Positions 45,263 to 57,465 of a stretch of DNA of 64,000 nucleotides are shown here, piece by piece. Source of the DNA: Pomphorhynchus laevis (taxonomy: Eukaryota > Acanthocephala > Palaeacanthocephala > Echinorhynchida > Pomphorhynchidae); assembly GCA_012934845.2 (NCBI GenBank), contig WNNJ02002543.1, positions 124,001 to 188,000 on the forward strand, given 5' to 3'. The notes under the pieces are model-generated. The model did no database searches. It was given only the letters and a program-made list of their open reading frames with translations, and was not told the origin of the DNA. The position numbers were made by a program, and so were the translations under genes. Within the stretch, counting starts at the first letter, position 1. Every line of letters begins with the position of its first letter.

Positions 45263-46713
45263 AGTTAGGATGGTACGAAGATGATAGTAAGGGGCTAAGA
45301 GATTGCCTTTTGAGGCGAGGTCGAACAGTGGTGCATTTTCTGTAGGAAGGGAATGTGCGTCTACGAATATACAAGTCTAACAATGTGGTTAGAAAGGGTG
45401 AGATAGAGGAACAGATATTTTTAAGAAAGTGAGTGCGAATTTGGTCAGAAGGAGAAGTTTTAGTAAATACTGACATAAGAACCAAATAAACTTCATCAGA
45501 TGAAACGGGCAGAAGGTGAAATAGCTCTTGGATGAAAGTATTTAACGAGAAGAGATGATTCAAGGAGCATATTGGTAGAATGTAAAGTAAATTATATGGC
45601 ATCGATTTAAGACAAGAACAAAACTTATCAGGATTTATGCTAAGAGCGTACGTTTGATACGCATAATAATGAGTTGGGAATGACGGAGAGAAATGTAAGA
45701 AGAACGGATATTTGGAGTGAATTGGGAGGATGTTTAATTAAGCGAATAAGTACACGAAATGAGTGTTGGAGTCGACGCTTAGGAAAACTACAGTCGTAAG
45801 CTAACCATAGAGTATAGCGCTAGCGCTGAAAACGTCGGGGTCGACTAGGCAGAATGGGATTGAGAATAGTTGTAAATTTCAAATCTAACCGAATGCAGAG
45901 AACATCGGGATAAGGATAGTTAAGTGGAAGTGAAAAGAGTGAAGAATTGAGTAAGGCTGCGCAGAGAAAACGGATATCGAGAAGTTATTAGGGTCGACTT
46001 TAAGTAGCTAATGTAGGAGGCGGGAAAATGATGGGTACGAGTAAAAGTGGCAAGAAAATGATCGGACAAACTAGGACCAATAATCGACAAAGAGGTATTG
46101 CATTGGAGCAGTTGGGAACAACAATGATGTCAAGAGTACCGTCGAGAATGTGAGTGGGGTTTGTTGAAAGTAATTCATAGTTAAAATCAGTAGAAAGTTT
46201 AGTTAGAGTGGTAGAGTTAAAGTCAGCCTGGCGAATAAGACGAATGTTAAAATCACCGAGAACAAAAGAAGGAGTATAAGACAATGAACAGTGAAAAAGA
46301 AGATCTGCAAGCTCGCTAAAGAACATACGTGAGGGTAGCGGACCCTGAGAAAGGAGGATGGGTATGGGGACGAGAAAGAGTAAGTGTGACAAGTATATGA
46401 TCGGACAAACAATGATCAGGAATTGTCAAGGAGGTATAGTCATTGAAGCAGTTATGAACAGCATATGAGTGGACATTGAGAAATCAATTTATAGATAAAA
46501 TAAGAATAAAGGTTAGTTAGAATGATAGATTCAGAGTCATATGAACAATCAAGACGAATGTTAAAGTCACCGAGAACAAAAAAAGTAGTATAAGACAATA
46601 AACATTGAGAAAAAAGATCTGCATTGTCATAAAAGAACAAACTTGATGGGGCAGCAGAGTCTGGACGGTATATAATCACAAGTTCCATATGGAAAGGAGT
46701 TGATAATTAAATA

Positions 46714-46845
46714 AGCTAACTGAGTCTACGTATTTTATATTGCAAATTAAAAATAATGCAAATAATAAATAATATAATAATAAATAATAATTTATTAATT
46801 ATTAAATTAATAAATTTAATAATAATTTAATAATAAATTGTCTGC
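46714..46845 (-). mobile_element. YIDD retroelement, 3'-terminal fragment inside D
   Basis: The minus strand reads A/T-rich sequence ending AAAATACGTAGACTCAGTTA, the same terminus as the YIDD copies ending near 57460 and 60470. It splits the endonuclease part of D. No pseudoknot portion is included. Confidence 0.55.
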
Positions 46846-47774
46846 ATATGAGTATTTTGAACTCATAAACGGATGAGTTCAAACGGATGAGTGTGACGGA
46901 TGTCAGCGTTAATTTTACGTAGAGACGTTGGGTGATGAAGAACGGAAACAATATTGCCATGGTTAGAAGCAGTAGATGTGGGAGAGACAATTGGAGGAGC
47001 TGATTTAACTAGAGAACAACCAGAGCGGCATATACGACGACTAGCAAGATCGTCAGAGTGCCAGGATCCGATAATGCAGAGAATATCGATAGATAATTGA
47101 TCGAATATATCAAAGAGCAGATCAGATTTATTAAGAATGGAGCATGTGCTGAAAAAACTAAGACGACAAGTATGTTCAGAAGCGAAATCGACTAGCAAAT
47201 AAGACTGGATGAAAAACGGGACGACATCGGATTTATGGCCTCGCGCGTACGACGTGAAAATTTTCGTTAATTTGACGGATTGATAGGGATTATTCGCCAT
47301 TTGTTTCACGTCGATGTGCCTCAATGCGAGATGAATTAAGCTGGGCAATATCAAAACTGTAGCGGTCATGAAATATACGACAAGTAGATTAAGAGGTAAC
47401 AAGTTTAAAACGCTGGGAGAGGTCAGAAGAATCAGGTTAATAATGACGGAAAACGATTTTTTGGAGTGGATGACTTGGATAATTGAATTTAGTGGATTTG
47501 TTTTAACGGTTAAAATATGTAGGAGCGATATTATTGAATAGGGATGGATTATCATCAGGAGAATGATTGAGAGGATAAACATAAAAACAGATATATCATC
47601 ATCGAGGCGAGATTATGCAAAAGCAAAGTAGGAAAGATTTAAATTAGATTTGATAATACAGCGATCGCGCGAAGGAAAATGATTACGTAGAAATGGTGGA
47701 CGGACATAGCTGGTAGGAGTATATGCAGAAGAGCATGTAGAAATGGGAATGGAAGGGGTGATCAATGGATAATT

Positions 47775-47781
47775 AAGATAG
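47775..47781. repeat. Candidate target-site duplication of element B (3' side)
   Basis: AAGATAG, repeated at 50592-50598 on the other side of B. It is short, but it lies at both edges where D resumes. Confidence 0.5.
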
Positions 47782-50591
47782 AAAAAAAAGATTTATTTAA
47801 CCCGCCAAATGCGTGCCAGCGCACGCTTACATGACCACAACAAAACAAAACTGTAAATCATGTGTCGATAAGGTGTGAACGGAGGAGGTGTTTGAATGTG
47901 ATAAAAAAGGGGGCGCGGCGGACGTTGAGGGGGAGTTGATTCCAGGCGAGTGAGGCGGCGACGAGGAAGGATCGGAGACCATAGTTGTTGGAGTAATTGG
48001 GAATGTGGTGTAAAAGGGTATGACGGGAACGCAGCGATAGCGAGGTGAGGCGAGTATAGTCTAAGAAAGGAAGGTTGATGAACGATTGGGAGCCGACAGC
48101 GATACGACGAAAAGTTACGAGAAGGCAGAGTTTGATGCGGATGTGGATGGTGGGCCAGGAGAGTTGGGCAAGATATGTGGATATGTGGTCGAAGCGACGG
48201 AGACGAAAGATCACTCGAACGGCGGAGCTGATTATGCGTTGTAGTGGTAAAATGATGGATTTTGGAGAATTGGCGAAAAAGCTAAGGCAGTAATCGATTC
48301 TAGGGAAAAGAAGCGATGAAATAAGATACATACAAGAACGAAAGTCGATAAGGGGCCGGATACGGCGGATGCCACAAAGAATTAAGTTAGACGAGCGAAC
48401 CTTGTCACGGACGAAGGGTTTTAGGGAAAGGTGATCATCGAAATGGAAGCCTAAGAAAGTGATATTGTGGACTATGGGGATGATCGATGAGGCAAAATAT
48501 ACAGTGGGAGGAGATATGTTTGGTTTACGGGGGAGGATCCACATTATTTTGGACTTGTCGGGGTTTAGAACGAGATGTTGATTGGAGAGGCGTTCGTAGA
48601 TAGAAGAAAGACAGTTGGAGGCAGAATTGCCGATATCGTGCATGCGATGTGCGGGTGCATGAGCGTAGATGAGGATGTCATCGGCGTATTGCATGACGTT
48701 AAAGGAAAAAGGTTTGATAAACGAAGAGAGATCGCCAAGCAGAAGATAGAAAAGCAGGGGACTTAGGACTGAACCTTATGGGACCCCGCAAAAAAAGGGA
48801 TGAGAGGGGAGGATGATGAATTAGAACAGACGCGAAACGAACGGTCGGATAGATATGAGGCAAACCATGCTACGGAGAAAGAAGAAAAGCCGTAATCATA
48901 ACGAAGGCGATAAAGGAGGACGGAGTGGTCGACGATGTCGAAGGCTGAGGAGAGGTCGAGGGAGATTAGAACACTATATAGAGCCTTATCTCGAGAAATG
49001 AGTAAGTTGTTGTAAACTTTTATGCATGCAATTTCTGTGGAGTGACTAGAGCGGAAAGCGGATTGGAAAGGAGGATACAGATCGGATGAGGAGAGATAAG
49101 CGTCGATCTGTATTAAAATGAGGCGTTCTAAGAGCTTAGAAAGAGTAGGGTGTAGTGAAATGGGGCGATAGCTAGAAGGAAGGGAAAGGTCGAGCGATTG
49201 TTTCTTATGGAGGGGACGAACGATTGCAGATTTCCAGTGTGAAGGGAAGATACGACTGCGGATGGACGAGTTAAACAAGGTTGTGAGAAAAGGAGATATC
49301 GATGAGCATATGGATTTAAGTATGTGGGTAGGCAGGGGATCGGCAGGTGAGGTTTTGCTGGGCAAGGACATGAGAACAGATGAGACTTCGCAAGGTGAGA
49401 CAGGGAGAAGATGAAAGAGTTCCGGAAGGATGAGGCTAGACTGGGCCGAGTGGGGTAAGATGGAGATCGGGCTGTGAGAGAGCAACGTGGATACTTTGGT
49501 ATGGAGAAATGACGAATAAGCATGGGGATTGATGTTGCACGGCGGCGAGGAGCGAGCAAGGATTGAGTTAAAAGTATTCCATAGAGTTTTAGTGTTGAAT
49601 GAAGTGGTGATTTTATGCTGCCAAATGGAGTTGCATTTGGTACGTAGTGGGTGGAGATGAGACTGCCGATGAGCAAGATATGTATCACGGAAAGACGGAG
49701 TTATCGAGCGGAAATCACGTCTGAGAGAGTGGTGATATACTCGAAAAGCATAACGGAGTCGACGCTTTGAGAGTAGGCACTGGATGTTAAACCATGGGAG
49801 CACGGTGCAAGCAACGGTGTGGGTGAGGCTTAAAGGGCAAGAGAATATTTAGAATGGATGTGAGTTCAGAGTCGAAAAGAAATGTGAGATCGTGAGGAGA
49901 GGAATATGTTATTGTTGGATAGGATAAAGACGATTTGAGTAAGGCAGAGCGGAGAAGGGAGAGGTCAAGATTTCTCCAAGAGCAACGTAGTATTGTAGGT
50001 GTGTGAGGAGGGATGTGGTTGTGAGCGAGATCAAGGGTGACGAGAAAGTGATCGGATAGACCAGGATCAGAGATGGACAGTGAGGTGTAGGCTGCAAAAT
50101 AATCGGGGACAGCGATGATGTCGAGTGCCCCACCAAGGATATGTGTGGGGCCGTGGAGATGGGTTTGTAGTTATAATTGGATATAATGCTGATGAACTGG
50201 ATTGACTCGGTGGAAGAGGGGCGGTTGAGGCGGATGTTGAAGTCGCCAAGAACGATTGAAGGGATTGAGGACAAAGAACAGTTGGACATATGGTAAGCGA
50301 GTTCGCTAAAAAATATGGCTGTAGGAGCTGATGAACCAGGACGGTATACAATAGCGAGATCTAGAGTTATAGGGTTAGAAGAACGACGAGTGAGCAGTTT
50401 AAAAGAGCAAGGACTGAAAGGGGAAGTGATTTTGCGAAGAGACGCGGGTGACGGGCGAATGCGACAATGCCGCCATGATTAGAGAATTTAGAAGAGTATT
50501 TACTAAGGGGGCGAGCGGATTCGACTAGTGAGCAACCGGCAGAGAGCAAACGGCGGATTGAGAGGTCGGCAGAGAGCAAACGGCGGATTGA
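47782..50591 (-). mobile_element. L2/CR1-group element B, 5'-truncated, inserted in D
   Basis: A young minus-strand copy from the middle of the endonuclease to a complete 3' end. Nearly identical to A where they overlap. The 5' end carries a tandem duplication of about 30 bp (GGCAGAGAGCAAACGGCGGA repeats near 50535 and 50568). The 3' UTR contains the GCGTGC/GCACGC hairpin and ends GGGTTAAATAAATC plus Ts. Confidence 0.85.
47858..50579 (-). pseudogene. Element B ORF2 (endonuclease fragment plus RT), few defects
   Basis: Endonuclease fragment: LLSAGCSLVESARPL (near 50560) and SIVLGDFNIRLNR (50250). RT (49803-48763): PPADPLPTHIL-type entry, SHWKSAIVRPLHKK, SSYRPISLHPTLSKLLERL, LDLSSAFDIVDHSVLL. 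RT second part (48694-47858): MQYADDILIYAHAP, LVLNPDKSKIMW, FLGFHFDDHLSLKPFVRDK, ending FKHLLRSHLIDT. Between them the PQG motif codon for Q is TAA (near 48780), with a one-base shift in a T run just before. Otherwise the RT is well preserved. Confidence 0.8.
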
Positions 50592-50598
50592 AAGATAG
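50592..50598. repeat. Candidate target-site duplication of element B (5' side)
   Basis: AAGATAG, matching 47775-47781. Confidence 0.5.
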
Positions 50599-51069
50599 GT
50601 TAAAGCATGTGTGCTATGAGTGTAGTGTTAAATCGGTTGATCGGAGATGTTACTGGATATGATCTTGACGGATGTAAATTATTGAGAAGTGATACGGGGG
50701 AGGAGTAGATAAAGATAAAGAGTAGGCGAAGAGAAGTATGAAAGGTATTTAGATAGGGAATGAATAGGAAAGAGGATGTACGAGATAAAAATTTTTATCG
50801 TTTGCATTGTAAGGATGATGAAGATTAATGGAAGTTTGATCCACAGTTGAACGAGGATTGTGTTTGAGAATAGGTTTAAGAATGCGATTATACGATGGAA
50901 AGTCAGGTGCTGATATTTGTAAAACATCAAAAACAGTATCAATTTGAGTGGTCGTGTATGAGATAGATGCGCTGGAGCAGAATAGCTGTAGAAGTTGTAC
51001 TGATGAACAAAATCCAAATGTAAACGGTTTACATTGATCCACTAATCGATCAGATATTTTAATTACAAA

Positions 51070-51360
51070 ATATTCAAAGGAGATTGCTGGATCAATCAGT
51101 CCTAATGATATTCAAAGAGATAGACGTATCGAACATATTTCTAATGATAATAGGTTATTAATTGCTCAAGTTGGTCATAAAAAACGAGCACAGCTTATTC
51201 ATGCAAGCAGTGTTGAGAACTTTATCTTACCGACATGTTGTTTACTTTTCAGCCGATCTGTCATCTGATGAACGTGAAGTCCAATATGGTTTAATATAGG
51301 AACGTCCTTGCTTGCAATCTAATAAAAAGTTTGCAATCCGAGAATGGAAAATTATCGAAG
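51070..51360 (+). pseudogene. Retroelement ORF1-like fragment
   Basis: In shifted plus-strand frames, a RHVVYFSADLSSDEREVQYG segment is preceded by a hydrophobic/basic stretch (LLKLVIKNEHSLFMQA) and followed by KFAIREWKIIEVKD. An F-S-x-D-L-(S/T)-x-x-(E/Q)-R block followed by basic residues is common at the C-terminus of ORF1 proteins of CR1-like elements. The family is not determined. Stops confirm it is a remnant. Confidence 0.35.
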
Positions 51361-51529
51361 TAAAGGATATTTCCCCTATATTATTCAAACAGGGCGTTTA
51401 CCAGTCCCGGATTCCTTGTGACTAGGGCACCCGTGTAAAAGAACAACACATGTGGTAATTTAGGACACTTATGAACATAGGAAATTTAAATACACATAGC
51501 ATTTAAAAATAAAAGTAACAGTTTTATTG

Positions 51530-53490
51530 TCAACCGTTGGTCCGGTTGTTGGGATGTGGAGCCAGTGTACGAACCAAACTAATTCTGGGCGACAGACCAG
51601 AGTTTTCTTTCAGATAGCTAAGGCATTCATATGTCAGTTTCGAGATTTGATGTTTCCACCGCTATCGAGATATACCTCGAGGTATCTTTCCAGCGACTCA
51701 TTGCTGCGTGAGCTGCACAGAACCGCTTATCAATGTCCCTGATGTTTCTGCCGTCCCTCAAGAACAATGCCCCAAAATATTTAAAATCTTCCACATCAGG
51801 AAGAACCTTATTCCCAATCTGAATTGATATTGACACCTGAATCTGAGACGAACACGTAGAGATAGTCTTGGAGGTACTAACCAACATCCCTGCTGCTTTG
51901 CATTCCATGATTAATCGATTTAGTAGGCATTGTAAGTACTCAGGACTAGAAGCCATCGATACAACATCTGCAAAACGCAGAGATGGTATCTTGATTTAAC
52001 CGAACTGAAGACCAGCATCCGACAGAGAAGTCCGTTTCGTAATTTTGTCCATCTAAACAAGGAAAAAAGTGGAGACAAAGGCCAACCCTGACGAAGCCCA
52101 ATGCCTAATGGAAATGATTCAAATTTCCTACCTAGAGCACGAACACAACTCATACTTTGTTCATACATATAAGTCACATCTACCCGAAGATATTGTGACG
52201 GTTCATACTCCCTTAGGACTTTTCATAACCATAACCTCTATCGCGGAACTCGGTCGAACCCCTTCTCCAAATCTATAAAGCATATGTAGACCGATTTAGC
52301 AAACTCCCAAGACCGTAAGATAATATTTGAGAAAGTAAAAAAGCTGATTCCTAGTTCCACGACCTGGACAAAAGCCGCATTATTCCTAAACTGTCCCTCA
52401 ACTATAGGCCGTATCCTTAACTTGAATCCTAATGAATAACTTATCCGTTTGACTAAGAAGAGTGATGCCCCGATAATTGGAACAAACTCTTGGGTCACAG
52501 GCCTTTATGCCACAACTTTTCACAGTTGTTTTGGCAAGCGAGAATCTGAACATCTCCTATTTTTTATCAATGTTCTTCACTTCTTCTGGCAACCGATAGA
52601 AGATTTTCCGGATGTAGCCAGAAAAAAGTTCTTTTACAGAAGCATCTGCTAGACGCTCCCTTACACAACGTTTGGGTTTGCCAGGCTTGTCTAGCATCCG
52701 ATCATGCCAGAACATAACTTTATGTTTTGTGTCCTAAACATAACGTCGCAAATCAGTTGGAACGATTACAAAATCGATCATTAATCTTTGACTGAGAGAA
52801 TCCTAATGTCATGTGCATCTATGGATCTCCATATTTTCACACATGGTGTTGGCTATGCATAAATAGTTACGAGAACAAAAGTACAATAATTCAACACCTC
52901 GTATTCAGATCGGAAAGTCCGTTCCTCCCCAACACTCCCTCCCAAGTAATACTGTCGCTACCAACATGGTGGCATTGAAGTCATCCAATAAAACGAGGGA
53001 ATATCCACAAGAGTACTATCAAGCAAAGTCTGAAGATCTTTCACGTAGACTGCGTATTCCGAGATAATGTTGGGATCATACACACAACAGTTATCCCCTT
53101 TCTCTCTTTGATTAAACGTTTCAGAAACACCAGCATTTCGTTTACTGGGTTAAACCTCTATATCACCAACGACAACTGGAGACTTGTAAGTATTCCTATA
53201 TCCGCCTGCTATCGCTTTCCGTTGGTAACTCCCGAATAGTTCAAAGTCCAGCATTGATCCAAAAGTTTAGTTCCAGAATAGTGAAGAGAAGTCACTTCGA
53301 CTATTTATAGACCGAATCGAACCATTTCTCCAACTAATTCTGGTTCCTTCCCCGCCAGCGAGATGACATTTAACGTTTCTACATGAAGTCTGAACCGCTT
53401 CGGATGTTAATGCCTCATTCGCTGTCTCCGTACAACTACCTGGTCACATAGCACCCAACAATGTAAACTCTTCTAGTTAGTGATGAGTTA
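51530..53490 (-). mobile_element. Rex3-type RTE retrotransposon copy 2, decayed
   Basis: Minus-strand copy of the family at 39723-42353. The 5' edge (TTGTTGGGTGCTATGTGACC, near 53455) matches copy 1's start region. Unlike copy 1 it retains the RT palm: FIDLEKGFDRVPR (near 52250), a PLGIGLRQGWPLSPLFSLF block in place of the QG motif (near 52080), and DVEDFKYFGALFLRDGRN (near 51770). Endonuclease frames at 52700-53450 are heavily broken. The 3' edge near 51530 has no (TTG)n, and I found no target-site duplication. Confidence 0.8.
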
Positions 53491-53556
53491 ACCTATGTTG
53501 ATAGCTCCTAATTTATTCTTTGTAAATTTCTTACTAGTCATGTTCATTGTTTTGAT

Positions 53557-53925
53557 ATTGTTTGTTCGGCCATCTCCCGTTCCCGATATCCTTTGATGAA
53601 CCAACATCGCTATTGTAAGGAAACAGGCCTTCGTGGCTCTCTTCAACCTTTCGTTCATTGTCCAATATACCATTGGAGTCATCGGATTGATTTTGTTTGT
53701 TCGGCAATATCATGTTCCCGATATCTTTTGATGATCAACATCGCTACTGTAAGGAATCAATATTCTGTGACTATCTTCCGCGTTTCGTTTATTTTCCAAT
53801 ATGCCGTTGAATTTATCGGAGTGATTTTGTTTGTTTGGCTATCTTCCGTTTGCGATATTCTTTGATTATCCAACATCGCCACTGTAAAGAAACAGGAATC
53901 CGTATTACTGGACAATATTATTAAA
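53557..53925. repeat. Tandem repeat of about 134 bp, 2.7 copies
   Basis: Units start near 53557, 53692 and 53826 with TTGTTTGTT(C/T)GGC. Each contains CGATAT(C/T)(C/T)TTTGATGA-like and CAACATCGC(T/C)A(C/T)TGTAA blocks. Unit divergence is about 20%. It directly abuts the 5' end of Rex3-type copy 2. The 90-codon frame across it is probably incidental. Confidence 0.8.
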
Positions 53926-53929
53926 AGAT

Positions 53930-55610
53930 TAATCAATATATATAAGGTTTCGATCAGAATTAGTTAAATTTTATTCAAAAGTAAATTTGTTTCAATCAAC
54001 GCTCTTTAATATATTATTTGATGATCTTTCCTAAATTCTATCACCTTCGCTATTATATTTTGATGATTTTAAGTTCTGGCTCGAAACATGGTCTTATTTG
54101 AATATATCTAGTCTTTAAGCGAACATAGATGCTATCTTAAATATGCCAATCGAGAAAAGTATTAAATTAAGTATAGATCAACGTCCTTGTCAGCTCATTT
54201 GCCACAAATATTTAATAATAATTCTTTTATTTAAGAACAAACAACTATATTAGCTTGTAAAATGTACACGAATGAAAAATTATAATATTACAAGAGAGAT
54301 TTCGAAATCAAAAAGAAGAGAACAGAAGAATAATGACCATTAGTATATCTTACTTTTAACCATTTAAATTCTAAGAAATAGTTGTCACAAATAATTTTCA
54401 AACACAAAGGAATAATAATATTGTTCAAAAGCTATATAAGTATTCGATGTAGTCAGGAGATGCTATGTAAGATAAAAGTTGCCATAAAATATGCTATGTA
54501 AGATAATAACAGTTGTAAAGATTTTGTACTTGCTCAGAGTCTATATGGGAAGAGCACTACTTTTTTGCTTTAAAATATCTACCCTAGTAACTAAACGCGA
54601 AAATCTCTAGATCCAGAGAATCCCAATATGAGCGTATAAACGTGCTAAACTGCGGAAACTAGTTATCTCACAATAAATGCTATCTTTATCTGTTGAAACC
54701 ATAAAATATTATTTCATTTCAATGAATATTTTATTTTCCTTTAAACTAAAGTTTCAGATATTTGCCAAATATCTTATATAATGACAATTTATTAAAAGTG
54801 GGTATTTCAAGTGCAATCTAGCATTTAGGTTCACTATAAAATAAAAACTTTAAACGCCAGTTTAACTTCACTTAAGTTAAACTGATGATAATGGCGCTTA
54901 TCGTCACTTAAGTTATAACAGACGATGACTTTATTATCGCTGATATGCTGACCTTGACCATCTAATTGATATGCATATTACTTCTACAAACTCCATTTTG
55001 CTATCTAACAAAATCATCGGCACATTCATATTTTGCTCGATTCTGACAACTTCAAAGTTTCCTGATTGTGGTACGTCATTACCCTCACAGGTATATTTCC
55101 AATGGATGGGTCTTATCAGCTGCTGATCCAGACTTACATTTCACTTTCGGCCTATATTATCTGCTTTCTCCGTACACTGGTTCTGATCGGATTCGAAGTC
55201 AGGACGTATGTACCGCGATTCAACGTTACATCAACTAGGCTGGCTGATCCAGTGGTGTAGATATACATTTCTGTATAGTATCTTTGTTAAGGGATTGGAT
55301 TCTAACGATCTAATTGAAACCTACCCTATGTTTCATCCACTAGGTTGGCTGCTCCAGTGTTGTAGATACACATTTCTGTATATTACTTTCGCTAATATAC
55401 AGAAAATGTTACTTTTAGTAATATTTATTTTGGAAATACACCATCAACGTTACATCCACTAGGTTGACTGCTCTAGTGGTGTAGATATACATTTCTGTAA
55501 TTACTTTTGGTAGGGGATCTTAAGAACTTCAAAGTTTTCTCGACTGCACTTTTACAAATCAACCCTAATCAATTTAATATACTCAAAATTGAAGTATCTC
55601 TACGTAGTTG
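53930..55610. other. AT-rich intergenic with short repeats, no gene seen
   Basis: No supported gene. Contains CTATGTAAGATAA twice near 54470-54505, a CTTAAGTTA direct repeat with a weak GATGATAA/TTATCGTC hairpin near 54870-54910, and the spaced repeats at 55221-55510. Confidence 0.5.
55221..55510. repeat. Three spaced repeats of about 65 bp
   Basis: Units at about 55221-55286, 55331-55399 and 55445-55510 share ATC(C/A)ACTAGG(C/T)TGGCTG, CCAGTG(G/T)TGTAGATA and ACATTTCTGTA. They are separated by about 50 bp of other sequence, so the period is about 110 bp. Confidence 0.75.
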
Positions 55611-56320
55611 AGATAAAACCAATATTAATGATAAAGAAAGTATATATCTTGATAAGAGCATTAAATTAACATCAATTAAAACTACTATTAATTTATATCG
55701 TAAAGATGACATATTTAAATTTACAAGAAACATATGTTTGCATGAGCATTCATGCATACCATATAATATAAAATATAATACATTAAATAATGAAATATTA
55801 AGAATTGCAACAATATGTAATGATATTGGCTTTCTTCAAAATCATTTAAATAATTTAATAGATACATATTTTTAACTAGGTTACTATAAAAATACCATCA
55901 AACAGAAAATAGTAAAATATATAAATCAATACAATAATATTAAAAGTAAATTTAAAATCATTAGCAAAACGTTTTTATGGATAATAAATAATATACTTTG
56001 TATTAGAATAAGATACTAGATAGTTATTTCAGAGGAAATATATCATTAGCATGTATTTGGCCCCACTGATATGTTGGGTAGAGGAGTTAGGGGCCGAAAC
56101 CTGATAGCATAGCAGTTCCTCCTGATGATTTCTAATTCTTATTTATTTCCGAAACCTGATAGCATAGCAGTTCCTCCTGATGAACTCTAATCCTTATTCT
56201 GAATACAACGTCTGTTATTTATTAGTCAATTCATAAAAATGACTTTTATTTTAAATTTCCTAATTTAATTTCAACTATGCCATTGACTGCTTTTAGTTTT
56301 AAGGTGAATTTTTTAAGAGT
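55611..56320 (+). mobile_element. YIDD retroelement, 5'-truncated copy
   Basis: Starts within the RT after the YIDD box (TNINDKE-like). It reads INLYRKDDIFKFTRNI, CLHEHSCIPYN and ILRIATICNDIGFLQNHL, with one in-frame stop near 55875, ending FLWIINN near 55990. The tail includes the pseudoknot region (56066-56137). A 55-bp tandem duplication repeats its GAAAC to CTGATGA half at 56149-56183. Confidence 0.8.
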
Positions 56321-56733
56321 AATTAGTGAACCTTTTCAATTTATAAAAGAGTATTTCAAAGATGGATCCTGGAAATCGTTTAACCTGACCTAGTTATATA
56401 TATTGTAAAAATCATAATTGCTTAACATAAATATTGCACAAACAAATTTTAAGACATTCCGGCCTTGCGGCCTTTATTAATCTGCAACACAAATTAGAAC
56501 TAAATAATAGTCATGAAAGATTAAGACAATTAAATCAGAAATGCTATCAAGGTTCGATGAACGGATGCTCTGTATTGCAGCCATAATTAACTTTGTTTGT
56601 AGCCTTTCAACAATGCTATTTTATGGCTATCATTTTGTCTTGTACTCCTTAATGTCATGATAAACTGCACAGTAGCTAAAGCAGTTTCCAACTTTGTGTT
56701 CCAATGTTAGGCTTAGACCTCTATTGCTTAGAC

Positions 56734-57465
56734 CTAAAGAAGGTGTATATCTAGATATGAACATTAAATTAACATTAACTAAAACTACTATTAATTTATA
56801 TCGTAAGATGACATATTTAAATTTACAAGAAACATATTTTTGCATGAGCATTCATGCATACCATATAATATAAAATATAGTACATTAAATAATGAAATTT
56901 TAAGAATTGCAACAATTTGTAACGATATTGGTTTTCTTTAAAATCATTTAATATATACATATGTTCAACTAGGTTACTATAAAAATATCATCAAACAGAA
57001 AATAATAAAATATATAAATCAACACAATAATATTAAAAATAAATTTGAAATCATTGGCGAATTTTTATGGATAATAAATAATATACTTAGTATTATAATA
57101 AGGTACGCTTAATAATCACATTTCATCAGAGGAAATACGTCATTAGCGCGTATTTAGCCCAGCTACTATGTTGGGTCGAGGAATAGAGGCCGAAACCTGA
57201 TTGCATATCAGTTCCTCCTGATTACCTATAATCCTAATTCTTGTACAACGTCTGTTATTTATTAGTCAATTCATAAAAATTGACTTTTATTTTAAATTTT
57301 AATTTTTTATTTTAACTTGATTTAAATTATAGAAAATCTAAAAACAATTATTTATTATTTATTATTAAATTATAAAATTTTAATTTATATTTATTAATTT
57401 ATTTTATTTATATTTATTTATTATTTTATAATTATATTAAATACGTAGACTCAGTTAGCTGAATC
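56734..57465 (+). mobile_element. YIDD retroelement, 5'-truncated copy with intact terminus
   Basis: The RT portion starts EGVYLDMNIKLTLTKTT and is broken by a one-base loss near 56803 and a shorter loss near 56950. The tail pseudoknot region is at 57163-57231. The 3' end reads TTAAATACGTAGACTCAGTT followed by AGCTGAA. Confidence 0.8.

Larger units (their letters stand above)
43645..51040 (-). mobile_element. L2/CR1-group element D, old copy with nested insertions
   Basis: Minus-strand diverged relative of A and B. Reading 5' to 3': ORF1 remnants at about 50650-51040; then, beyond the inserted element B, ORF1 and the endonuclease start at 46863-47780 (including a CIIGSWHSDDLASRRIC segment). 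An endonuclease segment with FVLGDFNIRL appears twice (about 46560 and 46250), suggesting an internal duplication or a second copy. RT entry is at 45263-45602, then, beyond inserted C1, the palm with GVPQCSILGPMLFSLL and MQYADDILIYAHAP (44010-44315). The thumb is at 43664-43945. ORF continuity across both insertions shows that D predates B and C1. Confidence 0.75.

Noticed and set aside
46720-46860. A/T-rich tract considered a simple microsatellite
   Set aside because: It ends in the exact YIDD-element terminus, so it is better explained as a 3' fragment of that element.
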